A stretch of DNA of 64,000 nt from Aquatica leii (GCA_035610365.1 CM069436.1:64433505-64497504); one strand, 5' to 3'; counted from the first letter of the stretch, positions 12,716 to 25,983 are shown. The notes: generated by a model from the letters alone, not told the origin. Numbers and translations: made by a program.

Positions 12716-15196
12716 ATAAACATTCTGTCGACCGTACAAGACCTACACTATGGGCCTGGTATCGATGATTCTATGTAAGTTGACAAAGTTCATGATTTAT
12801 TCATTCCCAAATTTTCAAAGGGGTTTTTTTCAAAACCACGTTTTTCAAATCGGTACCCAAAATTTCTCAAAAACCAATGAACCGATTTGTTTAAGGTTTC
12901 TTGTGGTTATTCAATACATCATTATCTAGTACTTGTCATAGGATGTTTTTTTTCGTTACTTAGTTTTTGTTTTATAGGCAAAATAATGACTAATTGTTGA
13001 TCCGAAAATCACTATTTATGTTCAAACGTTTGCCATTTTGTCAGAAATCAGTATTTTCAAAATCGGCTATGACAAGTACTAGATTATAGTTTCTAATTTA
13101 ATAATTTTTTAGTTTTTTTCTCAGATGATTTTTCAAGAAACGTCAGTGGGTACCGTATATGCAGATTTTTATACGACACTATAAATATTATACAATATCT
13201 TTGTATATTGTTGTTATTTTTAAATAAAGAAAATTAAACAAGTTTTTGAACGTATATACTTTTAGATAATTAAAACCCGAAATTTCAAATAATTTTGTTT
13301 GAAAAAATTCACAAAAATGAAGTTTTTTCCGGCTCCTAGGTGTATATCTCCCCATAAGCATTGAGTGTTTGTAATGTAACGCATAGGAAGCTTTTAAGCA
13401 AAGTTTGCTGTTGTCTTATGTATTTTTGTATGTTGTAAAAGGACGTTCTTTTACCTATGGTATTTATTTTTATTCTTGTTTCAGCAATATTAGACAGTTA
13501 AAAATTAAAGCTAACTGAAGACTTCTTAATACAGAAAAAAAGAAGCCTTATAACAGAAATATTATTAATAAAAGAAGAATTTATCACCAAGAATATAATA
13601 GTAAGAACAAAAACGAGTTAGCTTTTTCTACAAATTCAAATAACAAAACTCATACGTTTTTTTCTGAAAAAAAATTTATAAATAAATTAAAATTTTAAAA
13701 AAGTGTTTGTCAAAAATAAAAAATTTTATTAGAAATCCAAAAAAAAATCCTGAAAGAAGTATTGAAATATTCTTTATATAGAGTGTGCTTCTATTTGATC
13801 GATTGTTTTACGTGTAACGGTTACAATTCATGATTCAAAACGACTGTTTATTAGGCCAAATTAACAATGTTTTGTTAAACAAAAAAAAACATTAATAAAC
13901 ATTCAGAATCTTAATTACGATTAGCACTTGATTTACAAAACAATGTGTGACACTCAACTCAACTCAAATATTCGCCATTTTGTTTTTTTTTCTGATCTTA
14001 TTTGAAAAGATACGCGACAATAAATTTTATATTTTTGCTAGCACTTTTTTCCTTTTTTCTCTAAGGGAATGTCAATAGATTTTTGTCCAACATTACGTTT
14101 TTTTGCAACCACTATCAAACGTTTCTTTTTTTTAAATAGTTGAACCATATTATTTTAGGCTATTATATACATTACTATAAAAATAAAAAAGTAGGTAATA
14201 AGAAACGGTGGTTTCAATGGATTGAAAACAAAGAACAATCATTTGATATAAATTTTAAATAGATTTATCAAAATTAAGAGTTATTTGCAATGTACGTGGA
14301 TTTCGATTGCATAACTTACATGGTACAGATTTAATTAAATAATCAAAATGAGTTTATAAAATAATATATAAAGCTTGAATATAGAATCGTAAAAATTATC
14401 GAGTTTTAATCAATTTCAATTTTGTAGGCGTAAACGATTAATTATTAAGAATTATTTACATTAAAAAATGTTATAGGTAATATATCAAGTTCTAATTAAA
14501 GTAGAGTAAAGAATGTGAATTATGAACCATTCCTAAAGCAAAATATGAAAGTGAAAATAACTTTTGAGTATTGCTTGTAAATAATAGTTATTATAACGGC
14601 AGTACCAAAATTAGGTTTGGAAATGTTATTATGAATCACTGCGGTTATAGCTGTAATACATTTACCAAATTTTTGTTTATTAAAACAATAAGTAAACAAA
14701 TTAAAGCAAATTAAAAAGGTAAAAGAATACATTTTAGGAGGTTTTTTTTTAGTTAAGAATTAGGTAAGTTGTAATATATCACTAGTTAATCATTAATACA
14801 TAATTACGCAAATTACAACAAGATTGAATTTTAATTATCATTTTCTAAAACTGAATGAGTTATGCAAATTAAGGTTAATAAAATTCAAACAAATTCGTTT
14901 TTAAAATACTTCGCAACTAATTAATTACAGTAGAAAGTAGTTGTAGCCCCGTATTTAACCAAAACTCCTCACTACTATATTAGTTATTGTTGAATAAAAT
15001 CAAAAAGTGTGCACGTAAATGACTTTGAAAATAGGACCAGTTCTGTAGTAATTGTATAGTTCACATCGCAATGACTTGCTAATGAATAATTTAAGTAGTT
15101 CACTATTGTATTCAAAAAGTGCCTAAATATCAGTTTAAAAAGTGATTTTACGTTTAGTAAATTAAATAGATGTGAGTGAAGTTGACGAGAGCAGCA
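12716..15196. other. AT-rich intergenic DNA upstream of the elongase
   Basis: No coding signature is seen. The first 600 bases may still belong to the decayed transposon upstream. The last few hundred bases should hold the promoter and 5' UTR of the elongase, but I cannot point to a TATA box or initiator with confidence. Confidence 0.5.
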
Positions 15197-16222
15197 ATGG
15201 CAGCGATTATTAAAGAAGTATACAATGCTTACCACACGCTAAATGTAGATTGGGCAGGTATGTACAAAAATTGTTGTTTTTTTTTTTGAATACATGTAGA
15301 TTTTGTTTTAGATCCAAGAGTGGAAAATTACTTTTTAATGCAAAACCCGTTTCCCCTTGCTGTAATATTGATATTCTATATTTATTTTATTTTTAAACTA
15401 GGGCCTAAGTTAATGGAAAATCGCCGCCCTTATAATATAGATAAACTTTTGGTTGTGTTTAATTTTTTGCAAATTGTAGCTTGTTCTTACGTAGTTTACT
15501 ATGTATGTGAGTAACTTATAATTATTGCTTAAACTAATTTAACTGATTTTTAGTACGCCAAAACGATTTTATTCAAATATAATCATTTTTGTGAACCAAT
15601 TGATTATTCAAACACGGAAGAAGCTATTGAACTCACTCGCTTTGTTTGGTTCTATTTTATTATAAAAATTGTTGACCTTTTTGATACAGTAAGTATTAAA
15701 TTATTTTTACGGTTGTTGTTAAATTAAAAGTTACAGGTCTTTTTTGTTTTGCGCAAAAAATACAGTCAAATTACTTTTTTGCACGTATACCATCACGCTG
15801 GTATGTGTCTTCTTACTTGGACTGGGACAAAATACGTTGCAGGTGGACATGGACTATTTATTGGCTGTATTAATAGTTTCGTACATGTTGTTATGTACTT
15901 CTATTACTTATTAACGGCTTGGGACAAAAAATACAAGGAAAATATATGGTGGAAAAAACATTTAACGCAATTACAAATTGTAAGTATTTTATTTATTATA
16001 ACAACACGCATACTATAATTAATGTTTCAGTTCCAGTTCTTGTGGGTGTCTCTACATTTCATGCAAATTCTATTTCAACCAAATTGTAAATATCCAAAAT
16101 GGATTGTGTTTGCTATAATGCCGCAGAATATTTTAATGGTGATATTATTTACTAACTTTTATATACACGCTTACGTAAAACCTAAAAAAGTCGTAAATAA
16201 TAAGATTGAAAAGTTACATTGA
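15197..16222 (+). CDS. Very-long-chain fatty acid elongase (ELO/ELOVL family), five exons
   Basis: Condensing enzyme of the ER membrane: adds two carbons from malonyl-CoA to long acyl-CoAs. Exons 15197-15257, 15312-15502, 15554-15688, 15737-15979 and 16031-16222 all have GT-AG borders and join in frame to 273 codons, a normal family length. Motifs in order: GPKLMENRRPY (exon 2); K122-x2-D125-x2-D128-T129 leading into FFVLRKK; histidine box H145-VY-H148-H149; N175-x3-H179 followed by MYFYYLL; and T206-x2-Q209-x2-Q212 across the last junction. Several hydrophobic stretches fit a multipass protein. At exon 2 the inner donor GTATGT (15503) was chosen because the later GTGAGT gives a stop. The start ATG follows AGCA in good context. 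The C-terminus (KIEKLH) has only one Lys at -3, so a classic dilysine ER signal is not evident. Substrate chain length cannot be told from sequence. Confidence 0.95.
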
Positions 16223-16337
16223 AGTTACGAAAGATAATTTTCTTGTACGAAAGTAAACGCTTCAATGATTTATCTACTTCATATTTTAACCAAAGGACTA
16301 TTTTCTATAGAAATTTTATAAAGTTATTTAATAGGGT

Positions 16338-16450
16338 AATAAATTACTTTTTTTCAATTATGTTAATAGCAAACATTCAGTATTTATTAAATAATGTAAT
16401 TTAAGAAATGTGTGTGTGTGTGTAGTACTATTTGTTGTAATTTCAATAAA
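16338..16450 (+). promoter_or_regulatory. Elongase 3' UTR: AATAAA signals and a GT run
   Basis: AATAAA occurs at 16338-16343 and 16445-16450, 116 and 223 bases after the elongase stop codon. A GT dinucleotide run lies between them at 16409-16423. Either could serve as polyadenylation signal; the second is followed by T/GT-rich sequence near 16465-16480. Confidence 0.5.
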
Positions 16451-19400
16451 CAATGTATTTATCATTATTTGTCTTGTCTGTTGTGAATTAAAACAAATTT
16501 AATTGCACAGTTAACACTTGTACCTGGTCAAAATTGTTTATTTTTTAAATTATTTTAACAAAAATTACAGTAACATTTTAATTACCTATTTTTATTCTAT
16601 TGCGTATATGATTCTTTCTCAAGACGCGTGTTTTTATTTAACCAATTATTATATACCTAGTTTGTTGTAATCGATAAACTGTGTCACAACTTATAAATGT
16701 TTAATTCAAAATTAATTTCAATGTGTAAACAATTTTTTTTTAAATTACATGTTAAACACTTATGTAAGTAAATAAAAAACAAACGTTTTTTAAATTGGAT
16801 ACAGTTTAAAAGAAGTATCTTAATGCTAATTAGGTAATTAAATGTTGACAAATTTATAACTCATTAGCTACTATTTTATTTAAAAAAAAATTTATATATT
16901 TTTAATTCTAAAATAAAATTTATATTACATTTGCATTTTTTTTTATTTAACCATTTTGTGTTGGTGTCGTTTAAGTAGGTCAGTTAAAGTATATCTTATT
17001 TACATGATTTATAGACGTACAACATTTTTATACAGGAAATTTCAAAGCACGCTGCTTTGAAGATTGAATTGATTTGTTTTATTTTAATAGAATTTTTAAT
17101 AGATTTAAAAAGTTGTTAAATACTCACTTGCTAATAACTACTATAAGTTATTTTAAAACACATTTTCAAATTTTGTGAATTCGGTTTGTCTTAGTATAAA
17201 CGAAAAAGTTCTTCAGATACAAATAAGTCTAGTTGAGGTCTAATTTTAACATACCTAACATCAGAAATTAGTACAAAATAAATTTACAAAATATAATTTT
17301 AACTACAAATTCTACTTAAAATGTTTACAAATATTATGCGCTCTATAAACTAAGTAAACTATCTAATTAATTAATTAACATATTAATAAATAAAAAAAAT
17401 TATAAATAAAACTTTCTTCAAAGAAACTATGTACACTAAACTAAGTCTACTAAGTTTTACTTATTTTTGACTCACTTTATTTTAGATTTTATTTAAAATG
17501 TTAAATTTAATTTATGAAAATTAAAACAGAGTATTATTTTGGTACCTTTTTCATGGAATTATTTGATTAAAACTTCTTTAGAAAACAGCAATAATATGCA
17601 AATAGTTTACTTTAGATAAACCATCTATTGCAAATAAATAATGTTAACAAGTCTTTTTACTCTGCCTTAGATAGTGTAAATATACCATTTGTCACACATC
17701 TAACTACACACAACCATATTAGTTATATTGTTTAATATAAACGTTATTGCTACGTTGAGCACATCTACTTTTCTGTTTAACGTTCCAATGCAACGTTATC
17801 AAAGCTTTTGCACCGTCTTATAATTTGCGTTCCAACGTTATCAGTACGCATGATGTTTATAACCAACTAAACGGTGACTTAAGTCAACCGTACAAACGTG
17901 TTCATCCAGTTAATAAATTGATTTAAAAGAAAATTAATTTAAAGAATAGCGATTGCATAAATGTACTTGAAGGTTAAGTGCAAACAATAGCATAATAGAT
18001 ATGAAAGGTATATGTAAAAATTACCTAACGTTGTTGTTAAGAAATATGGCATCTCATTAAAGTCACGTCTCTAAAGAAAACAATCTTAGAAGTGTGTTCA
18101 AAAAACACAAAATGATTCTTTCCTAGAAACCATCCTTAATGGACACTGCTACTTATGAGATTTTTAAATTATTGTATTAATCGATTTTACGAAACGTAAA
18201 TGCAACGTATAAAGAAAAATTAACTTAGATTAAAAAAGTTTTATTTAAGGTTTAACCTAACCGCATATATTAGTTAAAAATTAAAGTCAAAAGTTAAAGT
18301 TTTGTGTAATTCTACATTTTTTTCATAATTTAATCGTTATTTTAGTACGTATGTCTAAATTACATCATACATCAAGTAAATATATATATTTTTTAAATTA
18401 ATTATATACATTTTTACCGATAAACCACAATAAATTTCAGTTATTTGTAGCGTAAAAAAATTCTTTAAAAATGTTATCCAAAAATTTTGAAATAATTACA
18501 TTTAAAGGTTCTAGGTTGATCCTGGCTATTTAAATAATTAAAGACATTAATTAAGCGATTAATATTCTAGAATCTGTAATGCTAAACTTATAGACGTATT
18601 GTATTGATTCTCGCTGTTTTTTAAATTATTATTAACGTCATTAAAAAAGTAAATAGAAAACAATTGCAACTGTTGGCTAAACTTAAACGTTTGTGTCTTA
18701 GCTATAGAAGTACACTGAATCCAACAGAAAACGGGACACTTTGGTTAGTTCGTTGGTGAAATAGTTAGCGGTGTAAACTAAAATTGTTAGCAAACGCAAT
18801 CGGAAATCATTCGTGGCCATTCGCAATGCTATTCACGAAATTCAAATTAGATAAATTAAATAATAAACATCGACAATACGAGAAGATTATTTATCTGTAA
18901 AAACTAAAAAAAAACAAAATATTTTCATTTTTAAATGCATTTTGTTTTTATAAATAAAAGTTCCATATTGAAATAATGCATTATAAACTTTATTAAAGCT
19001 ATTTTTTAAACACATTTTATATTACATTTTTCTAACAACCTATTAATAGTTTTAGTAAATAACATCTGGTAAATATTTAAATGTCACTCTTTTTTATATT
19101 GGCCGTTTATTGTAATGTTATATCAATAATTTATATAAAATAAATCTTTTCTAAATATATGTTTTCAATATATGGTAGACATTAGATGTAAATGTCGTCT
19201 CAATATTTGTTTCCAATATATGAGAAATATTACTTTTTAATCTGTTCTAGATGTATTATTTGTGAGATATTTGTACAATATATACCTAGTACATATGTGT
19301 ATATTTGCAAATGATATTTAATCTGGGTTTTTAATGCTACGCATTGTACAGTTTTTATTAAACTGTATTGAAACACTGCAGATGTTCTGTAAAAACAAGT

Positions 19401-20742
19401 TTATTTATAAAAATGACACTAACAAAATAAAATTATAAATGATAATTAAAATAAAATATAAAATCTGTACACAGTTTAAACATCTTTAAAAAATAAGTAC
19501 ACTAAAAGATTGTAACTTACAATTACTTTTTACTATCATTACATATTACATAAGTACTACATAAATGTTCTAAACTTTGCTAAATATAACGCAACAGATT
19601 TACGTATGTGACATCCGTTACATTAAGATGTCGTCTTGTGATGGCATCTGGAAAAAAAACACAATTAAGATTTACTCTACCAAGTTGTATTAAAAAATCT
19701 ACATTTTATAATAATTATTATAAAATGCATTAAAATGTATCAAAGTTATTTTAACTGGTATGAAATATGCCGACAAATAGCTTTAATTTAAGTTTTTCAA
19801 TAAAGAAACTCTATGAAAACATATATGTTTTTTTAAATATAGCTTACAGAAACTTTAACAGCATTATTATTTCTATTTGTTTAATTACTTTAATAAAAGT
19901 TATTAAAATTACAAAAAACTTCAAACATTATTAGTTTTAAAAGTGCACAAAAGCATTTTCTTAGAATTGCTATTCATAAAATAAGGACAATATTCAAATA
20001 AATTTTTGAAACTGTTTTTTACATATATTTATGTTTTTTTAATATCGCTTTTTAGTCGTAATGTCAAAGAAACAAATATAATAATTGTTTTAAATAATGG
20101 CTAACATACTTATAAAAATCTAATACAGTGAAATGATTTTGTGTCGAAAAAGGTATTTGCTGCATTCTATTTTTATACAAAATATTTTCTTGTGTAAATA
20201 AACGCATTGTTCTTTGTAAGAATAAATAAATCAAATTTAATGTGTTATTGAATTTCTACACGTTACGTTCTTTTAGAGGCGAGGAGGCACCATCACAAGT
20301 AGATACAATTAAGAATAAATTTGTATTTTATTTTTATATATATATTTATTATTTATTAAGTCGCTGTTATAGTCTAAAAAACCTGACAACAAGCAGTCGC
20401 CTTGAAAGACATGATATAAACTTAATTTTTTTCATTGCGTTCGATATACCTCAGTGCAGTGGAATACAATAATCAGTCATTCAGAGTTTATCGTAATAAT
20501 AAAATACAAAATATTTATTTAAAAAAATGAATTAAAAAATCTTGTAACTACATAAATATATATAAATATATTGTTAAATAAATTTTAATTTTCAATTCAT
20601 GTTTTAACTAGGTCCAAAAAGATATTTTCTAGCGTTACCATCTAAATTGAAATTAAAATTTAATTCTAGCTAATAAAAAAAACTCATTTTTCAGGTTTAG
20701 TGTTTTTATTTGAATTAAACATACGAGTTTTGCAGTCGTCTA
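16451..20742. other. AT-rich intergenic DNA
   Basis: I see no gene, repeat family or RNA here. There are short A/T microsatellite-like tracts (for example near 20334) and a repeated word CAACGTTATCA around 17792 and 17833, neither of which I can interpret. Confidence 0.6.
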
Positions 20743-21440
20743 GGCATTGATGCTACAAGACCACGTAGGTAATCATTCGTCCCAAGCAGTTTTAATGGCG
20801 GCAATTAATTGCTTGTGGTTTCTAGCGATGCAATTGGGCCTCTGTTGTCTCCGGAAAATACGAACAACTTGACCCCAAACGTTTTCTATTATGTTGAAAT
20901 CAGGGTTTTTTGCTGCCCACGGTAACACGTTTAGGTTATTCTGCTGTACCCAGTTTTGCTTGGATGTGTGTATATATAGGCATTATACTTAAAGAATAAA
21001 CAAAATTAATAATGACAGTTACAAATACTATAACTAACCTACGTTCTGAGTAACTGTTGGATTATTGTTCGACGCGCATATTGTAATAATGCAAAAATTA
21101 AGATAACGCTACACGTTTTGGAGCTTATGTAACTAACTTTATAACGACTTCATGGAGGCAAAAACACTTTTACAGGTGCGTCATTTAAACTTTTAAAAAA
21201 ATGTTTGTCGCTAAAAACAAAGCGATTCCAAAAATTCTGTGGTTCATTGACGTAACGCCTTGCAAATTGTAGACTTTTTCTTTTATTGTCCTCACTAAAA
21301 ATTATCTTGCCAGTGCGATTAATCGGCATCCCAAAAAATTCGACATTGATTACAGCATTTCCGAAAGTTGTAAAAGGATTTGAATAACATATGCCACTAA
21401 CGCCGGGTTCTGGAACACCGTAGTCGCTCTTTGTCTGCCA
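20743..21440 (-). pseudogene. Tc1-like transposase relic
   Basis: Minus-strand translation gives blocks of a Tc1 DD34E transposase: FWNRFVFSDKHFF (the family has SDE here, so the first catalytic motif is altered), then after a gap WVQQNNLNVLPWAAKNPDFN followed by IIENVWGQVVR, where the E of IEN is the third acidic residue. The QDNAPIH block expected between them is replaced by about 100 bases of AT-rich sequence around 20.97-21.05 kb, so the second catalytic Asp is missing. Dead element; no terminal repeats found. Confidence 0.8.
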
Positions 21441-21629
21441 CTCCTAATAGTCTTAGTTATCGTGTGCAAGCGATACCACTTAACTTAGATACGTCTCACA
21501 GTAGTTTGTAAAATCATAAATATTTAAGCAATTGCTCAAACACTTTTCGATGATTTGAGTCTTGTAACAATAGTTTTTTTTTAATTTAGACTATATCACA
21601 AAAAAAAAGAAGTAGAAAATAAAGCAAAA

Positions 21630-21860
21630 AAAAACTAAAATGGATAGTCTACGGTCAGACGATGGTCAATCACGACTGCTCAGATCGGCGAGTCGTCAAA
21701 AGTTTCTGTTTTTAACCCAGTCGAAACTGAACCGTACCTAATATAATGGGCGCCAGGTATATAACAAAGTGTCTGTAAGAGACCACCACCCTTCTGATTG
21801 CTGTCCGCACCTAGTTCTACCACACATCAAGAATGACCTTAAATAAAATCAACTCTGGTT
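21630..21860. other. GC-richer anonymous block
   Basis: This block is clearly less AT-rich than its surroundings and has words such as GACGATGGTCAATCACGAC and CACCACCCTTCTGATTGC. No open frame or known terminus is visible. It is probably part of an unclassified repeat. Confidence 0.35.
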
Positions 21861-22516
21861 ACAAAGCTAATAAATGGCCACAATTAAATTAATACTATTT
21901 TTTATTCAATGTTTTGTGACTTAAAACTATTAACTGAACAACCTAAATAAACTCAACCACTTTACTGTCTTGCCTTGTAAGAATTCAAAATCTACTACTT
22001 TACAAAAAATTATCATTATTATTTAATCAATCATTAATTAACAAAACAATCACAACAAGAAAAAAAGAACTAATCCAGCCCGCCCTGTATTATTTAGCAT
22101 ATTCCACATCGAAATCTATAGTTACCGCTACGTATTAGTAAAAAGAAAAACAAAATACTTCGCTAGTACGTATTAAAATAAACAAAAACTCTACCACTAC
22201 GTTTTAGAAAAAAAAACAAAATACTCATCAAGGTTTGCTAGATCCGGTCTTGCTGTAGCTATGAGACGGACCATTCAGGCATAAATTATTAGAAACTACT
22301 CGTTTGACAAAATAAGCAAAGCGCGATTAATAAATTAACAATTTTTTTTTCGTGTTAGAGTCAAACTTGTCAACGGCAAAAAAAGTAAGCAAGGCGAAAA
22401 CATAAAGGCGAGCACAAGAGTGAAGTATTTACAAAAAGTAATATAAAAAAACCGTGTACTGTAACAAAACAGTTTCAAAAAATTGAGTTGACAGCTAGAC
22501 AAATTGTCTAAACTCA

Positions 22517-23148
22517 TCTATATATATATAAAAATGTTATGTTGGTTTGTGTACGCTTCAAAAACTCAAAAAGTTCTGCACCGATTGAGTTGAAATTTTA
22601 ACATGATATAAAATCCGCATCAAGGATTGTTTTTATTTATTTTTGCATCAGTCACATATCTGCGACCGCAAGAAAACAGTTTTTTTAACGATCAGCTGTG
22701 TACCAGTGACCGCGCCATCTGCCATAAGCGAGGAAAACACTCGCTGACAACCGCAATAGTAATGACGCAGTCACATGAGAAACAATTTCGTTCCTAATTA
22801 CATTGTTTATTTACAAAAAAATTTGCATCTGATTCTGATTATTATACAATCTGAATTAAATATTCACTTAAATCAAGAATTTTTGGTGTGATAGTGTTGT
22901 GATCGAACTGCGCCTTTTACCAAATTGTAAGTAGAGGTTATATTTTATATCAAAGATGGACAGTAAAAGTATTATTAACTGACAGGCAAAATAAAAAGAC
23001 TTATTATAATTCAAGTGAATTTCTAACAGAAGTGAGTGGTTATATCTTTTTTATTACATCTAACACGTGGACGTAATTATATTATTTAGTAAATCCATTC
23101 AATCACAATCACAATGTGCCACTGCGAAGCGTGGCAGGGTACAGCTAG
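22517..23148 (+). mobile_element. Non-autonomous Helitron, complete ends
   Basis: The element starts with TCTATATATATATAAAAATG directly after an A and ends in CTAG directly before a T, as expected for Helitron insertion between A and T. Eight bases before the CTAG is a hairpin, TGCCAC-TGCGAAGC-GTGGCA (23117-23136), followed by GGGTACAG, which matches known insect Helitron 3' ends. At 632 bp with no Rep/helicase frame it depends on an autonomous relative. No target-site duplication is expected. Confidence 0.85.
23117..23136 (+). terminator. Helitron 3' hairpin
   Basis: The 6-bp perfect stem TGCCAC/GTGGCA with an 8-base loop lies just upstream of the terminal CTAG. In Helitrons this hairpin acts as the rolling-circle termination signal. 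Confidence 0.8.
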
Positions 23149-24103
23149 TTTATTATAAAAATAGACTGCGTTTAGTAATTTTTTATACTAAAAGCAGAAA
23201 AAAACTGTTTTAAATTTTAATTAATATTTAAGTTTGAACACTAAATAAGAGAACAATGACAAAAATGATATTAGCATCAGAACAAAGTATTTAATTAAAC
23301 AAATCACAGAATAAAAATTAGTAATTAACAAAGTATTACTCAAACATAGACAAACTTACAATTAAGATTAGGGGAAAGATTTGTACATACCTTACATTGA
23401 ATTTTTTCAAGACTTTTAAAGTTAACTTTTGGTCTAACTTTTAGCTTATATATAGCAAAACACTACAGTAAAGGTAAATTTTTATTTAAACAAAACTAAA
23501 CATATTTTCAGGATTTTATTTAATATACGCATTTTGGTCTAAGGCGGTATCTCTTCTTCAAAAATACATGGAAAAATATTGTTGTTTGCAATATTGTAGT
23601 TCTTCAAATTAAAATCGAAAGCATCTATACCTTTTCGTCTATTCGACAATCTACTCTGACGTGGAGTTGTAAGTTTGAACAAAACGTTTTCACTATTAAT
23701 TTAAAATTGTTGACTGCTTGGGCCACAAATTTGTTTCTCGTGAAAACTATTTTTAAATGTTTTTGACTTTTAAAGACTTAAGACAATTGACCTATTTAAA
23801 TTACAAAGAAAGATAATATATGTTTTACGCATGCGCTAGTTTTTTTAAACATGTACTCATAAATAAAAATTTAACCTGTTTAAAAAATTAAATACACTAA
23901 GTCCCCATTTTAAAAAACATTTTAACGTCTAAATCTGAATCTTCATCATAAACAACAATGTCTTCTTCATCTGAAGATGATAACGACAATGTCATCGTAC
24001 GTACGTTTTAAAAGTGCACGATGTACGAAATTACATCATGTTTTTAATTTAAATGTGTCTATTTTTTAATTTAATTATAACAAAAAAAATTACTTGACTC
24101 AGT
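23149..24103. other. AT-rich intergenic DNA
   Basis: Nothing assignable. A tiny acidic open frame (MSSSSEDDNDN) starts at about 23959 but ends after 17 codons and has no context. Confidence 0.5.
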
Positions 24104-24155
24104 GTAAGCGAGCCTGATGAAGTGTTCATCCTGAACACGAAACGTCGCAAATTAC
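24104..24155 (+). ncRNA. Hammerhead ribozyme-like motif, best core in the window
   Basis: The full core is intact: CTGATGA (24114-24120), a perfect 7-bp stem II GTGTTCA-TCC-TGAACAC, GAAAC, a palindromic ACGT stem III and C at the cleavage site. Stem I is split: GC/GC next to the core, an internal loop GCGA/AAA, then GTAA/TTAC. Internal loops in stem I are normal in natural type I hammerheads. The flanking sequence (TTTCATCCAACCTCCTAAAAG) resembles that after the motifs at 38.2 and 56.0 kb, so these three belong to one Penelope-like family. Confidence 0.75.
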
Positions 24156-24360
24156 TAAAGTAGTTGCTTTCATCCAACCTCCTAAAAGTAGGAGTCATTA
24201 ATTTGACCAAATTTTAAAATTATCACTTACCAGGAGGCGAACCGTTCTGTTATCATTGTTCTTTTTCCAGTTTCTTTCTGTGCTGCTTGTGTTTGTAATC
24301 TTTTTTACAGAATTTTTCAGTTTTATAAATGTATTAGTGATAGCAGGTTGCACAAAAGAT

Positions 24361-24441
24361 AATTGACCGTTAATTAGAGTTTAATCTTTGATTAAAGTAT
24401 GATTACCTTCTAATTGTAGTTTAACGTATTAACGGTCAATT
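24361..24441. repeat. 81-bp hairpin at a probable PIF/Harbinger terminus
   Basis: AATTGACCGTTAAT at 24361-24374 is the exact complement of ATTAACGGTCAATT at 24428-24441. It follows GGTTGCACAAAAGAT, and a related GCTGCACAAAACTA occurs again near 24505. GTTGCACAAA-type ends are familiar from insect PIF/Harbinger elements, and a transposase relic of that superfamily lies downstream. The opposite end was not found. Confidence 0.5.
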
Positions 24442-24807
24442 ATATATGTAATTAAAGTCAACGTCAATCAGAGACTAAAGGTCAATTAACTATATTTTGC
24501 GCTGCACAAAACTATAATCTCCGATTAAACTCCTGTTAAAGTTTTTCAATAATAAAAAGTTCATAATTTACCGTTTAAACTAACTAATAAATTATAACAA
24601 ACAAATTAATAATATATTAATAATATAATTAATAAATTATGGCTACGTTTAATTCAAGTTTCGTTTAATACAAATTCATTAAAAAAAAATTATTAAACGT
24701 TCAACTTGTCGTCTTCTTCTTCGAGTAGCTTTGAAGACAGTTTCGCAGCATAAAGCTTATAGAAATAAAATGTCTAGAACTACCAAACAATTAATGAAAA
24801 CAAAACA

Positions 24808-25190
24808 ATGGTTTTTTTGCATTTCTGGTTTTCTACGTGTGGTGAGAGCTGTCGATTGCATATACAATCACCCGATGGTCTAAATGCTGAATCGTATCAC
24901 AATAGAAAAAGATATTTTAGCATTAATGTTCAAGCGATTTGCGATGCCGACTTAAAACTGATGCAATTTATTGTTTGTTTGTCAGAATCAGTATATGAGA
25001 GTACTATTTCAATTTTGCATCGAAAGATATGGCAATGGTTACCTATTAGGTGATAGTGGATATTTATGTAAACCTCATCTGCTTACAATCGGTAAATGCC
25101 AGTGAAGTAACATAAACCAGAGCACATATTATGACAAGTAATATCATAGAAATGCAGAGAGGATTTCCTTGCTTGCAATATGGTTACTGA
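24808..25190 (+). pseudogene. PIF/Harbinger transposase relic (DDE_Tnp_4 type)
   Basis: The plus-strand frame contains NRKRYFSINVQAICDADLKL, the hallmark block of PIF/Harbinger nucleases, then SVYESTI (the family has VHDS here). A frameshift leads into VIVDICKPHLLT (family GDSGY-x-KP), and at 25150 RGFPCLQYGY (family RRFPCLQYG). Catalytic spacing and frame are broken. The initial part of the protein is missing. Confidence 0.75.
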
Positions 25191-25983
25191 CTCAAAATTA
25201 GCAACATTAATTGCAACAGTTCATAATATGCAAAATGTTTAAAAACAACATTATTTATTGTATTTTTTTTATTTATAAAACTTAAACTTAATTAAATAAT
25301 ATTACTTCTTTCAGTTTATATTTTTTGTTTCTGACACTTATTTTTTAAATAACTCGAGGGGTTGCTACAAGTTCTGCAAGAAATAAAAGTGTGCAATGGA
25401 CGAGAATACCAGATGATCTAGGTTGACGTTCAGTCACATCAAATCATTCTCATGTGCCTTTTTTAAATAAGGATACTAATTAAAATTCGGTTATCTCACA
25501 ATTTACCAAAATAGTAAGCTGTACTTCAAAGCAATTTTCAGGTCGCTCAGTTTGATGTCCATTGTTCGCCAGCAAAAGCTCCTGATCCGCAGTTAATAAA
25601 AGGTTAAAAACTCCACAAGAAGAAAATTTTTTTATCGTAGACAATACAACTTTTAATTTTATGTTCTTGCTGACATATATTGCTTCACAGATTTATTTTA
25701 TATTCAGTTTTATATATACAAACATAATTTCAGGTATTTTGCTGATTGGTAGCCTGTTTTAGTCAATGCATTGCATTCGGTGATGATGTTTGTCCACACC
25801 AAACATTTTTTTTTTCAACTATAAATCTTTTAGTTGGTTTATTCACATTTATATTGTTATCTAAAGTAAAGGATAAAATGAATAAACAAATAAAATTATA
25901 GAATTAGAAAATTTTCATCGATAAACATAAAATAAAACTTAGCTATCTATACAGAAGCAACATTTTCCATAATGATAATATAA
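25191..25983. other. Intergenic or decayed transposon DNA
   Basis: A short stretch at 25350-25480 translates as GVATSSARNKSVQWTRIPDD, possibly part of the second Harbinger protein, but this is not convincing. The remainder is AT-rich and featureless. Confidence 0.35.

Noticed and set aside
23959-24012. Acidic mini-frame MSSSSEDDNDN followed by a GTACGT donor-like site
   Set aside because: Seventeen codons without any partner exon; could be chance.
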